Below, piece by piece: positions 14,326 through 23,948 of a DNA stretch of 45,651 nucleotides (its first letter is position 1; each line of letters starts with the position of its first letter). Source of the DNA: Nonomuraea endophytica (GTDB lineage Bacteria > Actinomycetota > Actinomycetes > Streptosporangiales > Streptosporangiaceae); contig NZ_JACHIN010000007.1 of the NCBI RefSeq assembly GCF_014203235.1, forward strand, positions 176,810 through 222,460, given 5' to 3'. Made by a program: the position numbers and the translations under genes. Below the pieces are notes generated by a model. That model saw only the letters and a list, made by a program, of their open reading frames with translations, ran no database searches and had not been told where the DNA came from.

Positions 14326-15456
14326 TCAGGAGGAGACGGCCGCTACCAAGGGTACGCCCGGGCGGTATGCGAGGTGCACATACGAGGGTGCGTCGAGGGT
14401 CACGTAGTCCGCGCGCGACCCCGGCCGCAGCACGCCGACGTCGTCGCGCCGGAGCGCGCGGGCGCCGCCGTACGTGGCCGCCCTGATGGCTTCCAGTGGC
14501 GTCATCCTCATCTCCCGTACGGCCAGCGCGACGCAGAACGGCATCGACGAGGTGAACGACGAGCCGGGGTTGCAGTCGGTCGCGATGGCCACGGTGGCCC
14601 CGGCGTCGATGAGCCGCCGCGCGTCCGGGTACGGCGAGCGCGTCGAGAACTCCGCCCCCGGCAACAGCGTGGCCACCGTGCCGGACGAGGCCAGCGCGTC
14701 CACGTCCGCGTCCGACAGATGCGTGCAGTGGTCGGCCGAGGCCGCCCCGAGCTCGACGGCGATCCGCACGCCGGGTCCTTCGGTGAGCTGGTTGGCGTGG
14801 ACCCTGGGCAGCAGCCCGGCCTTGATGCCCGCGGTGAGGATCTCCCGCGTCTGGTCGCCGTCGAACGCGCCGCGCTCGCAGAAGACGTCCACCCATTTCG
14901 CGTACGGCGCGCAGGCCGCCAGCATCTCCCCTGCCACGAGCCGCACGTAGTCGTCGGCGTCCACCCCGGCGGGCACCACGTGCGCGCCCAGGTAGGTGGT
15001 CTCGTCGACGAGCCCGGAGGCGATCTCCAGCGAGCGCCGCTCGTCCTCGACGCTGAGCCCGTAGCCGCTCTTGATCTCGACGGTCGTGGTGCCCTGGCGG
15101 CGCATCTCGGCGAGGAGCGCGGCGGCGTGGGTGGCCAGTTCGGCGTCGCTGGCGGCGCGCGTGGCGGCGACGGTGGTGCGGATGCCTCCGGCCGTGTACG
15201 GCTGGCCGGACATGCGGGCGTCGAACTCGGCGGTACGGTCACCGGCGAAGACCAGGTGGGCGTGGCTGTCCACGAAGCCGGGGATGACGCAGCGCCCGGC
15301 GGCGTCCTCGCGTTCGTCGGCCACCGGGGCCTCGGCGGCGGGGCCGGTCCATACGACGCGGCCGTCCTCGACGACCATGGCGGCGTCGGCGATCTCCTCG
15401 CGGGCGGGGTCGCCCGTGTAGAGGAGGCCGATGCCGTCGATCAGTTTCGCGCTCAC
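14326..15456 (-). CDS. hutI: Imidazolonepropionase
   Basis: 376 residues. HutI opens the ring of 4-imidazolone-5-propanoate to N-formimidoyl-L-glutamate, the third step of histidine breakdown. Visible family features are GFVDSHAHLVFAGDR with the HxH metal pair, EIKSGYGLS, VHANQLTEG with another metal His, ASADHCTHL, and AIATDCNPGSS with the catalytic Asp. The start is GTG at 15454-15456, overlapping the hutF stop by 4 bases, so it is the last gene of a tightly coupled three-gene operon (M20 hydrolase, hutF, hutI). Length is slightly below the usual 400. Confidence 0.94.
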   Translation of the reverse strand: MSAKLIDGIGLLYTGDPAREEIADAAMVVEDGRVVWTGPAAEAPVADEREDAAGRCVIPGFVDSHAHLVFAGDRTAEFDARMSGQPYTAGGIRTTVAATRAASDAELATHAAALLAEMRRQGTTTVEIKSGYGLSVEDERRSLEIASGLVDETTYLGAHVVPAGVDADDYVRLVAGEMLAACAPYAKWVDVFCERGAFDGDQTREILTAGIKAGLLPRVHANQLTEGPGVRIAVELGAASADHCTHLSDADVDALASSGTVATLLPGAEFSTRSPYPDARRLIDAGATVAIATDCNPGSSFTSSMPFCVALAVREMRMTPLEAIRAATYGGARALRRDDVGVLRPGSRADYVTLDAPSYVHLAYRPGVPLVAAVSS

Positions 15457-16778
15457 CGCAGGGCTCCTATCGCCTCGGCCAGCATCTGACCGACATTTCC
15501 GGAAATGTGGTGGCCGTCGGCCACGATCTGGCGGCCCGAGGAGACCACCGAGTGCACGTCAGCCGCCGTCGCCGCGAAGACCACCGCTTCGGCTCCCGTG
15601 GCGCCGGCCGTACGGACCGAATCGAGACGGACCGTGACGAGGTCGGCCCACGCGCCCTCGGCCAGCACCCCCGCGTCGGGGAAGCCCAGCGAGGCGTGGC
15701 CGGCGGCGGTCGCGGCCGTCAGCAGTTCGGCGGCGCGCCAGTGGCCGCGCTTCTCGCTGGCCAGGCGCTCGTCGAGCTCGACCGCCCGCGCCTCCTCGAA
15801 CAGGTCGATCACCGCGTGGCTGTCGGAGCCGAGCGTGATCGGCGCGCCCTCGTCGAAGAGCCTCCTGGCCGGGCCGATGCCGTCGGCCAGGTCGCGTTCG
15901 GTGGTCGGGCACATGCAGACGTGCGTGCGCGAGCCGCCGAGCAGTTCGACGTCGGCGTCGGTGAGGTGGGTGGCGTGCACGGCGGTCGAGCGCGGGCCCA
16001 GCGCGCCGTGCTCGTGCAGGACCTGCACCGGCGTCGCCGCGTACCTCTCGACGCAGGCGGCGTTCTCGGCCCGCTGCTCGGAGACGTGGGCGTGCAGCGG
16101 CGCCGCGTGCCGGTGCGCGAACTCCGCGACCAGCGGCATCTGCTCGGGCGGCACCGCGCGTACCGAGTGGATCGCGGCACCCGCCACCACGTCGGGCTGA
16201 CCGGAATAGTGCGCGGCCAGATCGTCGGCCCGCCGGGCCCACCGTTCGGCGTCGCCGTCGCCGAAGCGGACCTGCGCGCCGGCCAGCGGCGTGCCGATGC
16301 CGCCGGTCAGGTAGCAGGTGTCGAGCAGCGCGACGCGCAGCCCGGCCTCACGGGCGGCCCGGACGAGCGCGTGTCCCATCGCGTTGGGGTCGGCGTAGGG
16401 GCGGCCGTCCGGGGCGTGGTGCAGGTAGTGGAACTCGCCGACGCAGGTGATCCCGGCCATCGCCATCTCGGCGTAGACGGCGCGGGCGAGGGTCAGGTAG
16501 GAGTCGGGGTCGAGCCGGGCGGCGATCTCGTACATCTGGTCACGCCAGGTCCAGAAGTCGCCCCTGCCGGTCTGGGTGGCGCCGCGCAGCGCCCGGTGGA
16601 AGGCGTGGGAGTGGGCGTTGGCCAGCCCCGGCACCGTGATCCCCGGCAGCCGGAGCGCGCCGGGCGGCGGCGGGCCCTGGGTGACGGCGGTGATGCGCTC
16701 GCCGTCGACCTCGACGATCACGCTCTCGGCGGCGCCGTCGGGCAGCCACGCCTGCTCGCACCAGTAGGTCAGCGGCAC
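15453..16778 (-). CDS. hutF: Formimidoylglutamate deiminase
   Basis: 441 residues from the GTG at 16776-16778, which is preceded by GGAGG on the minus strand; the frame is open farther upstream but only antisense to the neighbouring hydrolase gene. HutF removes ammonia from N-formimidoyl-L-glutamate to give N-formyl-L-glutamate. Motifs: VPGLANAHSHAFHRALRG with the metal-binding HSH, TWRDQMYEIAARL, AAIHSVRAVP, LHAHVSEQ, and TLGSDSHAVIDLFEEAR with the catalytic Asp. It overlaps the upstream M20 hydrolase by 10 bases and hutI by 4. Its presence shows this organism uses the five-step histidine route, which needs a formylglutamate hydrolase afterwards. Confidence 0.94.
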   Translation of the reverse strand: MPLTYWCEQAWLPDGAAESVIVEVDGERITAVTQGPPPPGALRLPGITVPGLANAHSHAFHRALRGATQTGRGDFWTWRDQMYEIAARLDPDSYLTLARAVYAEMAMAGITCVGEFHYLHHAPDGRPYADPNAMGHALVRAAREAGLRVALLDTCYLTGGIGTPLAGAQVRFGDGDAERWARRADDLAAHYSGQPDVVAGAAIHSVRAVPPEQMPLVAEFAHRHAAPLHAHVSEQRAENAACVERYAATPVQVLHEHGALGPRSTAVHATHLTDADVELLGGSRTHVCMCPTTERDLADGIGPARRLFDEGAPITLGSDSHAVIDLFEEARAVELDERLASEKRGHWRAAELLTAATAAGHASLGFPDAGVLAEGAWADLVTVRLDSVRTAGATGAEAVVFAATAADVHSVVSSGRQIVADGHHISGNVGQMLAEAIGALR

Positions 16779-17923
16779 AGGTCCTCCAGGACGCGGGCGA
16801 GCGCCTCGACCCCGGCCGCGCAATCGGCCTCCTCGGCGAACTCGGCGGGCGAGTGGGAGACGCCGGTCGGGTTGCGCACGAACAACATCGCTGACGGCAC
16901 CCCGGCCGTGGCGAGGATGCCCGCGTCGTGCCCGGCCCCGGTCGCCAGGACTGGCACGTCTCCGGCCGCGGCGGCGACACGCTCGCGCAGGGCCCCGTCG
17001 AAGTCGACCACCGGCGTCCAGGACTCCTCGCTGACCTGCTCCCCCGCGCCGAGTTCCGCCACCAGCGCACGCACCGCGCGCTCCCAGGCGCCTCTGGCGT
17101 CCAGCCACGCGGAGACCTGTCCCGGGATGGCGTTGGCGTTGTTGGGCGAGACGCGCACCTTCCCGAACGTCGCGACCACGCCGTAGCGGCCCGCCGCCTC
17201 ACGTGCGGCCAGCACCTTGGCCGCGTAGGCGAGCATCGGGTCGTCGCGATCCTCCAGGCGCGTCGTGCCCGCGTGGTTGGCCTGGCCGCGGAAGTCGAAG
17301 CGCCAGCGGCCGTGCGGCCAGATCGCGCTGGCCACGCCGACCGGACGGCCCCGGTCGACCAGCCCTCTGCCCTGCTCGACGTGCAGCTCGACGAAGACGC
17401 CGACGTGCCCGAGCGTCTCCTCGTCCTTCCCCAGCCCGTACGGCTTGCGCCCGGCCGAGGCCAGCACCTCGGCCAGCGTGCGCCCGTCGTCGTCGGCCAG
17501 CCCCCTGGCCCGATCGGGATCGAGGACACCGGTCAGCAGGCGCGAACCCATGCACGGCACCCCGAACCTGGCGCCCTCCTCGTCGGTGAAGCAGGCGATG
17601 CCGAGCGGCCGGCCCGGCTGGAATCCCCGCTCCTTGATCAGGTCGAGCGCCTGGAAGGCGGAGACGACGCCGAGGGGGCCGTCATACGCGCCACCCTGCC
17701 GTACCGAGTCGAGATGGCTGCCGGTGACCACGCCCGGCGTCACCGACGGGTCGCCCCACCACGCCCAGAGGTTGCCGTTGCGGTCCTCGCGCAGATCGAG
17801 GCCGCGCCGGCCCGCCTCCCCGGCGAACCATTCCCGCAGCTCCAGGTCCGCGGCCGACCAGGCATCCCGGACATAGCCGTTGGTCGCGGGATCCCGCCCG
17901 ATGTGCGCAAGTTCTCCAAGCAT
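16769..17923 (-). CDS. M20-family amidohydrolase in the hut operon (allantoate amidohydrolase-like)
   Basis: 384 residues, related to allantoate amidohydrolases and N-carbamoyl-L-amino-acid hydrolases. The di-metal site is visible: GSHLDSVRQGGAYDGPLGV gives His70 and Asp81, FTDEEGARF gives the catalytic Glu115 and ligand Glu116, and VELHVEQG gives a further His. The dimerisation (lid) domain FRGQANHAGTTRLEDRDD follows, and GAGHDAGILA lies near the end. As first gene of an operon with hutF and hutI, the likely role is the last step, hydrolysis of N-formylglutamate to glutamate and formate, in place of the unrelated HutG. That role is inferred from context. The ATG is at 17921-17923, and a TAGAGT box upstream suggests a very short leader. 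Confidence 0.88.
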   Translation of the reverse strand: MLGELAHIGRDPATNGYVRDAWSAADLELREWFAGEAGRRGLDLREDRNGNLWAWWGDPSVTPGVVTGSHLDSVRQGGAYDGPLGVVSAFQALDLIKERGFQPGRPLGIACFTDEEGARFGVPCMGSRLLTGVLDPDRARGLADDDGRTLAEVLASAGRKPYGLGKDEETLGHVGVFVELHVEQGRGLVDRGRPVGVASAIWPHGRWRFDFRGQANHAGTTRLEDRDDPMLAYAAKVLAAREAAGRYGVVATFGKVRVSPNNANAIPGQVSAWLDARGAWERAVRALVAELGAGEQVSEESWTPVVDFDGALRERVAAAAGDVPVLATGAGHDAGILATAGVPSAMLFVRNPTGVSHSPAEFAEEADCAAGVEALARVLEDLCR

Positions 17924-17936
17924 GGGGTCACTCTAG

Positions 17937-17952
17937 TGAATGAATCCATTCA
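17937..17952. promoter_or_regulatory. Shared hut operator, copy 1
   Basis: TGAATGAATCCATTCA is a 16-base palindrome (TGAATG-N4-CATTCA) 13 bases upstream of the first gene of the hutFI operon. It shares TGAATGAA-N3-ATTCA with a site upstream of hutU at 23891-23906, 13 of 16 positions in common. It overlaps the stop codon of the SDR gene. Confidence 0.6.
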
Positions 17953-18636
17953 TAGGACAGGGCCGCTCCGGGGCCGGAGGATGAGATCGGTCAGGTGGGC
18001 GTCGGCTCCCGCGGTGACGGCGCCGACGATCGCCTTGGCCACGGTCTCGGCTGCCAGGTATTTGCCCGGCTCGAACGCGCCGCCCTCCTGCTCGCGCACC
18101 GAGCGCTGCATGTCGGTGGCCACCCGGCCGGGGTAGACACTGGTGACGCGGAGCGCGGGCTCCTCCTGGCGCAGGGCGTCGGCGAAGGCGCGCAGCGCGA
18201 ACTTGCTGGCGGCGTAGGAGGCCCAGCCGGGGTTGGCCCGCTGGCCGGCGCCGGAGTTGACGCACACGACGTGGCCTTCGGCGGCGCGCAGCGCGGACAG
18301 CAGCAGGCGGGTCAGCTCGGCGACCGCCACCACGTTGATCTCGTAGGTGTCGCGCCAGGCGCTCGCCGGGGTGTCGGCGATGCGGGACAGCTCGGCCACG
18401 CCCGCGCTGTGCACGAGCACGTCCAGGCGCTCGAGGTCCGGCAGGTCAGCGGCCCGCAGACCGGTCAGCTCCACCGGCCACACCCGGGCATCGGGAAGCC
18501 CGGCGGCCACCTCGGCCAGGGCCTTCTCGTCGCGTCCGCCGAGGATCAGGCGATGGGTCGGAGCCAGGGCCCGCGCGACGGCCGCGCCCACCCCGCGAGA
18601 AGCCCCCGTCACCAGCGCGATCGGTCGTTCACTCAT
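17950..18636 (-). CDS. Short-chain dehydrogenase/reductase
   Basis: A 228-residue classical SDR. The Rossmann nucleotide motif is VTGASRGVGAAVA near residues 9-21; the NAG-like strand is HSAGVAEL; the catalytic YxxxK is YAASKFALRAFADAL, preceded by VNSGAG. The GGRDEKAL segment after the second strand suggests NADP(H) use. It starts at the ATG at 18634-18636 and ends 26 bases before the M20 hydrolase start, on the same strand, but the hut operator lies between, so it may be transcribed separately. The PadR gene is divergent on the other side. The substrate is unknown. Confidence 0.87.
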   Translation of the reverse strand: MSERPIALVTGASRGVGAAVARALAPTHRLILGGRDEKALAEVAAGLPDARVWPVELTGLRAADLPDLERLDVLVHSAGVAELSRIADTPASAWRDTYEINVVAVAELTRLLLSALRAAEGHVVCVNSGAGQRANPGWASYAASKFALRAFADALRQEEPALRVTSVYPGRVATDMQRSVREQEGGAFEPGKYLAAETVAKAIVGAVTAGADAHLTDLILRPRSGPVL

Positions 18637-18666
18637 GCCGTCACCCTAGCCACCCTTGACACGCAC

Positions 18667-18689
18667 TCAAATTTGAACTCAAACTTGAG
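18667..18689. promoter_or_regulatory. Double palindrome upstream of padR, likely autoregulatory operator
   Basis: Two adjacent palindromes, TCAAATTTGA (18667-18676) and CTCAAACTTGAG (18678-18689), end one base before the PadR start codon. TTGACA at 18656-18661 lies 17 bases before a weak -10 (TCAAAC), which would start transcription at the ATG, so the mRNA may be leaderless and the operator covers the promoter. Confidence 0.6.
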
Positions 18690-18690
18690 C

Positions 18691-19221
18691 ATGTCTTCGA
18701 CGCGTGTACTCATCCTCGGCACCCTGCTCGACGGCCCGCGCAACGGCTATCAGGTCAGAAGACACCTGGAGATGATGGGCGCCGACTTCTGGGCCAACGT
18801 GGCCTACGGGTCGATCTACCACGGGCTGTCGAAGATGGCCGACGAAGGACTGCTGGACGTCGTGGAGAGCGGCAAGGGCGGCAAGACCGTCTACGCGCTC
18901 AGCGACGACGGCCGCTACCAGTTCTTCCATCTGCTCATGACGTTCTGGAACGAGATCAAGCCCATCGTGGACCCGTTCCAGGTCGCGATGACGTTCATGG
19001 ACCGGCTCAGCAAGCCGGAGCTGCTCGGCGCGCTGCGCGGCAGGAAAGAGCAGCTCACGATGGCGATCGCGATGACCGAGCGGGCCCTGGGCGCCAAGCG
19101 GGGCGCGGGCGCGCCCCGGCACATCGACGAGAACCTCAAGCTCAACATCGGCATGCTCCAGGCCCAGCTCGCCTGGTGCGAGGAAGCCGTGAAAAAGGTG
19201 GAAGCCGACGAGCTTCCCTGA
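18691..19221 (+). CDS. PadR family regulator of the adjacent ABC exporter
   Basis: A 176-residue PadR protein of the longer subfamily. The winged helix is in residues 1-80 (VLILGTLLDGPRNGYQVRRH, then VAYGSIYHGLSKMADEGLLD and KTVYALSDDGR), followed by a long helical C-terminal domain for dimerisation (about 90-170, including AMTERALGAK). The ATG at 18691 sits directly after a double palindrome. The ABC transporter ATPase starts 9 bases after the stop, so this is the first gene of a PadR-DrrA-DrrB operon. Such regulators usually derepress the exporter when the drug binds. Confidence 0.92.
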   Translation: MSSTRVLILGTLLDGPRNGYQVRRHLEMMGADFWANVAYGSIYHGLSKMADEGLLDVVESGKGGKTVYALSDDGRYQFFHLLMTFWNEIKPIVDPFQVAMTFMDRLSKPELLGALRGRKEQLTMAIAMTERALGAKRGAGAPRHIDENLKLNIGMLQAQLAWCEEAVKKVEADELP

Positions 19222-19229
19222 GGAGAACG

Positions 19230-20183
19230 ATGATCATCCAAGCTACTGACTTAAAGAAGACCTTCACCACGAAAAGCAGAAAGGGCGTCCAGACGGTCGA
19301 GGCCGTCAAGGGCGTGGACCTCGCGGTGAAGAAGGGCGAGATCTTCGGCGTGCTCGGCCCCAACGGGGCAGGCAAGACGACCACGATCAGAATGCTCGCC
19401 ACGTTGATCGTCCCCGACTCCGGTCAGGCCGTCGTCGCCGGACACGACCTGCTCAAGGACCCCGCGGGCGTACGGCGCAACCTCGGCTACGTCTCCCAGG
19501 CCGGCGGGGTCGAGGAGGGCAACAGCCCGCGCGCGCAGATCGTCTTCGCGGCCAAGATCTACGGCGTGGCCGACCCGGCCCGGGCGGCCGAGGACGTGCT
19601 GCGCCGGTTCGACCTGCTGGAGCTGGCCGACCGGCCGGGCCGTACCTTGTCAGGAGGCCAGAAGCGGCGGGTGGCCATCGCACTCGGATTGGTGCACGCG
19701 CCCCCGCTGCTCTTCCTCGACGAGCCCACCACGGGCCTGGACCCGCAGAACCGCGCCAACCTCTGGGACCGCATCCGCGAGCTGCGCGAGATGGGCACCA
19801 GCGTGCTGCTCAGCACCCACTACCTCGACGAGGCCGACGCCCTGTGCGACCGGCTGGCGATCGTGGACCACGGCGTGGTCGTGGCCGAGGGCACCCCGTC
19901 CGACCTCAAGCGGGAGGTCTCCGGCGACGTGGTCACCCTGCGCCTGGACGAGCTCGACCGCGCGGCCGAGGCACTGGGCCCGCTGGCCCGCGCCACCCGT
20001 GTGGACGAGGACGTGCTGCGCGTCTACCTCGACGACGGCGAGCACACGCTGCCCGCCCTGCTCAAGCGGCTCGAAGAGGAGCGGCTGGAGCTGCGCTCGG
20101 TCGCGCTGGACCGCTCGACGCTCGACGACGTCTTCCTCGCCAAGACCGGACGCTCACTCAGGGACACGGGAGCCGCCGCATGA
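19230..20183 (+). CDS. ABC transporter ATP-binding protein, DrrA type
   Basis: A 317-residue ATPase of the daunorubicin-resistance (DrrA) family. Walker A is GPNGAGKTTT (about residues 45-54), the Q loop lies in VSQAGGVEEG, the signature is LSGGQKRRVAIALGL, Walker B LLFLDEPTTGLDPQNR, and the switch His is in LLSTHYLDEADALCDR. The C-terminal domain typical of DrrA follows, ending in LDDVFLAKTGRSL. AGGAGAACG precedes the ATG at 19230. The stop overlaps the permease start by 4 bases. With its permease it should form a homodimeric exporter for a drug or lipid-like metabolite; the substrate cannot be read from the sequence. Confidence 0.94.
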   Translation: MIIQATDLKKTFTTKSRKGVQTVEAVKGVDLAVKKGEIFGVLGPNGAGKTTTIRMLATLIVPDSGQAVVAGHDLLKDPAGVRRNLGYVSQAGGVEEGNSPRAQIVFAAKIYGVADPARAAEDVLRRFDLLELADRPGRTLSGGQKRRVAIALGLVHAPPLLFLDEPTTGLDPQNRANLWDRIRELREMGTSVLLSTHYLDEADALCDRLAIVDHGVVVAEGTPSDLKREVSGDVVTLRLDELDRAAEALGPLARATRVDEDVLRVYLDDGEHTLPALLKRLEEERLELRSVALDRSTLDDVFLAKTGRSLRDTGAAA

Positions 20184-20929
20184 TCCGCGACACCTCGCTC
20201 TTCTTCGCCTACGAGGTCAGGAACACGCTGCGCAACCCGATCTGGCCGCTGTTCGGCATCATGCAGCCGGTCATGTACCTGCTGCTGTTCGCGCCGCTGT
20301 TCGCCGGCATGGGGTTCGCCGGTGATCTCGGGCAGGCGCTGACCAGCTTCGCCCCCGGCATGCTGGTGATCACCGCGCTGTTCGGCTCGATGGGCGTCGC
20401 GTACGGCACCATCTACGAGATGCGCAGCGGCGTCCTGGAACGCATCGCGGTCAGCCCGACCCGGCGCCCGGCGATCGTCCTGGGCCGGATGCTGCGCGAC
20501 GTGGTCGTGCTGGTGATCCAGTCGCTCATCGTCATGGTGGTGGCCGTCATCATGGGCATGCGGGTCGGCCCGGTCGGCCTGCTGCTCATGGTGCTCCTGC
20601 TGGCGCTCACCGGCCTGTTCTCCTCCGGCGTCGCCTACGGCCTGGCGCTGAGCCTGCGCGACGAGAACGCCATGGGACAGATCATGCAGTTCTTCGCACT
20701 GCCCCTGATGCTGCTGTCGGGCGCGCTGCTCCCGATGGCCTTCGGGCCGGACTGGCTGGAGAAGGTCGCCTGGTTCACGCCCTTCTACCACCCGGTCGAG
20801 GCGGGCCGCGCGCTGTTCGCCGGAAACTTCGGCGACGTCAACGTCCCCCTGGCCTTCGCCATCATGCTGGGCCTCGCCCTGCTGACCGTCACCTGGTCCG
20901 TACGCTCACTGAGGCGGATAGCCGGGTAG
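20180..20929 (+). CDS. ABC-2 type permease, DrrB type
   Basis: A 249-residue integral membrane protein with six predicted helices, including LFGIMQPVMYLLLFAPLFAG, FAPGMLVITALFGSMGVAYG, VVVLVIQSLIVMVVAVIMGM and AFAIMLGLALLTVTW. The ABC-2 signatures ERIAVSPTRRPAIVLGR after the second helix and LPLMLLSGALLPM in the fifth are present. ATG 20180 overlaps the ATPase stop. The last gene of the PadR-controlled exporter operon; the repeat hairpins just after it probably end transcription. Confidence 0.93.
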   Translation: MIRDTSLFFAYEVRNTLRNPIWPLFGIMQPVMYLLLFAPLFAGMGFAGDLGQALTSFAPGMLVITALFGSMGVAYGTIYEMRSGVLERIAVSPTRRPAIVLGRMLRDVVVLVIQSLIVMVVAVIMGMRVGPVGLLLMVLLLALTGLFSSGVAYGLALSLRDENAMGQIMQFFALPLMLLSGALLPMAFGPDWLEKVAWFTPFYHPVEAGRALFAGNFGDVNVPLAFAIMLGLALLTVTWSVRSLRRIAG

Positions 20930-21078
20930 CGAGGATCCGCAGCGTAGCGAGGATCCGCAGCGTAGCGAGGACATCCTCGCTACCCCCGCTTTGGATGTCA
21001 CAGCGAGGACATCCTCGCTACCCCTCGCTCTGGATGTCACAGCGAGGACATCCTCGCTACCCCTCGCTCTGGATGTCA
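20926..21078. repeat. Tandem hairpin repeats between convergent genes
   Basis: Two 18-base copies of GTAGCGAGGATCCGCAGC (20926-20943, 20944-20961) lead into the perfect palindrome GTAGCGAGGA-CA-TCCTCGCTAC (20962-20983). A 39-base unit containing that stem then repeats: a partial copy to 21000, identical copies at 21001-21039 and 21040-21078. The last copy includes the stop codon of the convergent RpiR gene, and the first overlaps the permease stop. Each unit can form a stem of 8 or more pairs, so the array could act as a two-way terminator. Confidence 0.85.
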
Positions 21079-21891
21079 CTGCAACTCCGCGAATGTCCCG
21101 GTTTCCTCGGTCATCTTCTCGTACTCCTCCAGCCGCGCCTGGGTGCGCAGCGGCGCCGCGTCGGCCATGGCCTCGACCAGGGCCATGGCCAGCGCGAGCG
21201 GCGCGGCGTGGGAGTCGAAGACAAGCCGGTCGCCGACCGGGGCATCGAGCACGACCTCGGCGGGAAAGTCCGGCCGGTCGGTGATGACCGCCGTCCGCAG
21301 CCCCGCCTTCTCGGCATATTCCAGAGCCTGTACGGCTTCCGCCGGATACCTGGGCAGCACAACGGCAAGCACCCACCCAGCGCCCGCACGCCGCGCCGCG
21401 TGCAGCCCGTCGATCAGCTCGGACCCTCCGTGCACCAGCAACCGCACGTCGGGATGGATGCGCCGGGCGTAGTAGCCGAACGTGGTGGCCAGGCCCGACG
21501 ACACCCGCAGCCCCAGCACCGGCAACGGTTCAGTGGCCGCCAGCGCCTCCCCCAGCTCCTTGATCGGCAGCACGCTCAGCCGCTCCCGCACCGCCGACAG
21601 ATTACGAATCTCGTCGTCGAGAGCGGTCCGGATCAGCGAGTCCTCGGCAGGCCGCGGCCCGCCCAGCACCAGCGGCCGCAGCGCCTGCTTGAGCTCGGGG
21701 TATCCGGCAAACCCCAGCACCATCGCGAACCTGGTCACCGACGGCTGGCTCACCCCGGCCCGCTCGGCCAGTTCCACGCTGGACAGGAAGATCGCGTCAT
21801 CGAGGTGCTCGGACAGGTAATGCGCGATCCGGCGCTGCACAGGCGACAGGCGCCGCCCGTCGAGCAGCGCCTCTAGCCCGGAATGCGTCAC
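21076..21891 (-). CDS. RpiR/MurR family regulator, candidate hut regulator
   Basis: About 271 residues from GTG 21889-21891, favoured because GGAGG lies 4 bases before it; ATG 21913-21915 would add 8 residues. The N-terminal HTH-6 domain spans about residues 1-78 (LSPVQRRIAHYLSEHLDDAI, SSVELAERAGVSQPSVTRFA, LGFAGYPELKQAL). The C-terminal SIS domain, which normally binds sugar phosphates, spans about 110-250 (LPVLGLRVSSGLATTFGYYA, LAVVLPRYPAEAVQALEYAE, TAVITDRPDFP). It lies downstream of hutU on the same strand, with repeats between. The TGAATGAA-N3-ATTCA sites before both hut operons resemble TGAAT-type RpiR palindromes, so it may control histidine breakdown. This link is inference. Confidence 0.88.
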   Translation of the reverse strand: MTHSGLEALLDGRRLSPVQRRIAHYLSEHLDDAIFLSSVELAERAGVSQPSVTRFAMVLGFAGYPELKQALRPLVLGGPRPAEDSLIRTALDDEIRNLSAVRERLSVLPIKELGEALAATEPLPVLGLRVSSGLATTFGYYARRIHPDVRLLVHGGSELIDGLHAARRAGAGWVLAVVLPRYPAEAVQALEYAEKAGLRTAVITDRPDFPAEVVLDAPVGDRLVFDSHAAPLALAMALVEAMADAAPLRTQARLEEYEKMTEETGTFAELQ

Positions 21892-22004
21892 GCCACCTCC
21901 AACGCCATCACTCATGCGATCCCATCCCACGTGTCCCGAAATGTGGGCACCACTTGACCGGTCAGGCGGGCTTTGTGGCGGCGAGCACCCCGTCCGACGT
22001 GAGA

Positions 22005-22025
22005 AGCGCCCGACGATCGGGCGCT
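22005..22025 (-). terminator. Perfect hairpin between hutU and the RpiR gene
   Basis: AGCGCCCGA-CGA-TCGGGCGCT is a 9-base perfect stem with a 3-base loop, about 195 bases beyond the hutU stop. No T tract follows. It may terminate hutU transcripts or serve as a processing site. Confidence 0.4.
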
Positions 22026-22079
22026 ACCCACGGCGGCGGGAGGCGGTGGGGCGGCGGAGCCGTAACGGATAGGAGCCCC

Positions 22080-22219
22080 GCACATCAAGAGACGAGACCC
22101 GCGCACAAAGGCACGAGAGCCCCGCATCAAGAGATGAGACCCCCGCGCCAAGACACAAGACCCTCGCAGCACGAGACGAGAGCTCCGCGCCAAGAGACGA
22201 GACTCTCGCATCGGGAGAG
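22080..22219. repeat. Degenerate 21-base tandem repeats downstream of hutU
   Basis: CAAGAGACGAGA-like units recur about every 21 bases (for example ATCAAGAGACGAGACC, ATCAAGAGATGAGACC, GCCAAGAGACGAGACT), with CCGCGC spacers between them. On the minus strand they begin right after the hutU stop codon. No protein family is recognised in any frame. Confidence 0.65.
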
Positions 22220-23869
<1,650 letters not shown>

Positions 23870-23890
23870 GAAGTCTCCTCTGAGTGACAC

Positions 23891-23906
23891 TGAATGAACA
23901 TATTCA
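23891..23906. promoter_or_regulatory. Shared hut operator, copy 2
   Basis: TGAATGAACATATTCA lies 22 bases upstream of hutU and matches the site before the other hut operon at 17937-17952 in 13 of 16 positions. It sits inside a larger inverted repeat, AGTGACA ... TGTCACT (23883-23889 and about 23911-23917). Confidence 0.6.
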
Positions 23907-23948
23907 CCTATGTCACTCGAAGAGTACAGGTCAGCAGTGATTATCTGG

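Noticed and set aside
14319..14334. TCCTCC-TTCA-GGAGGA hairpin as terminator of the hut operon
   Set aside because: It overlaps the hutI stop codon region and has only a 6-base stem with no T tract, so it is too weak to call.
21955..21964. TGACCGGTCA palindrome upstream of the RpiR gene
   Set aside because: A 10-base GC-containing palindrome is not rare here, and no second copy was found at a related promoter.
22080..22219. 21-base repeats as a CRISPR array
   Set aside because: Units are degenerate, directly adjacent and lack unique spacers; no cas gene is in the window.
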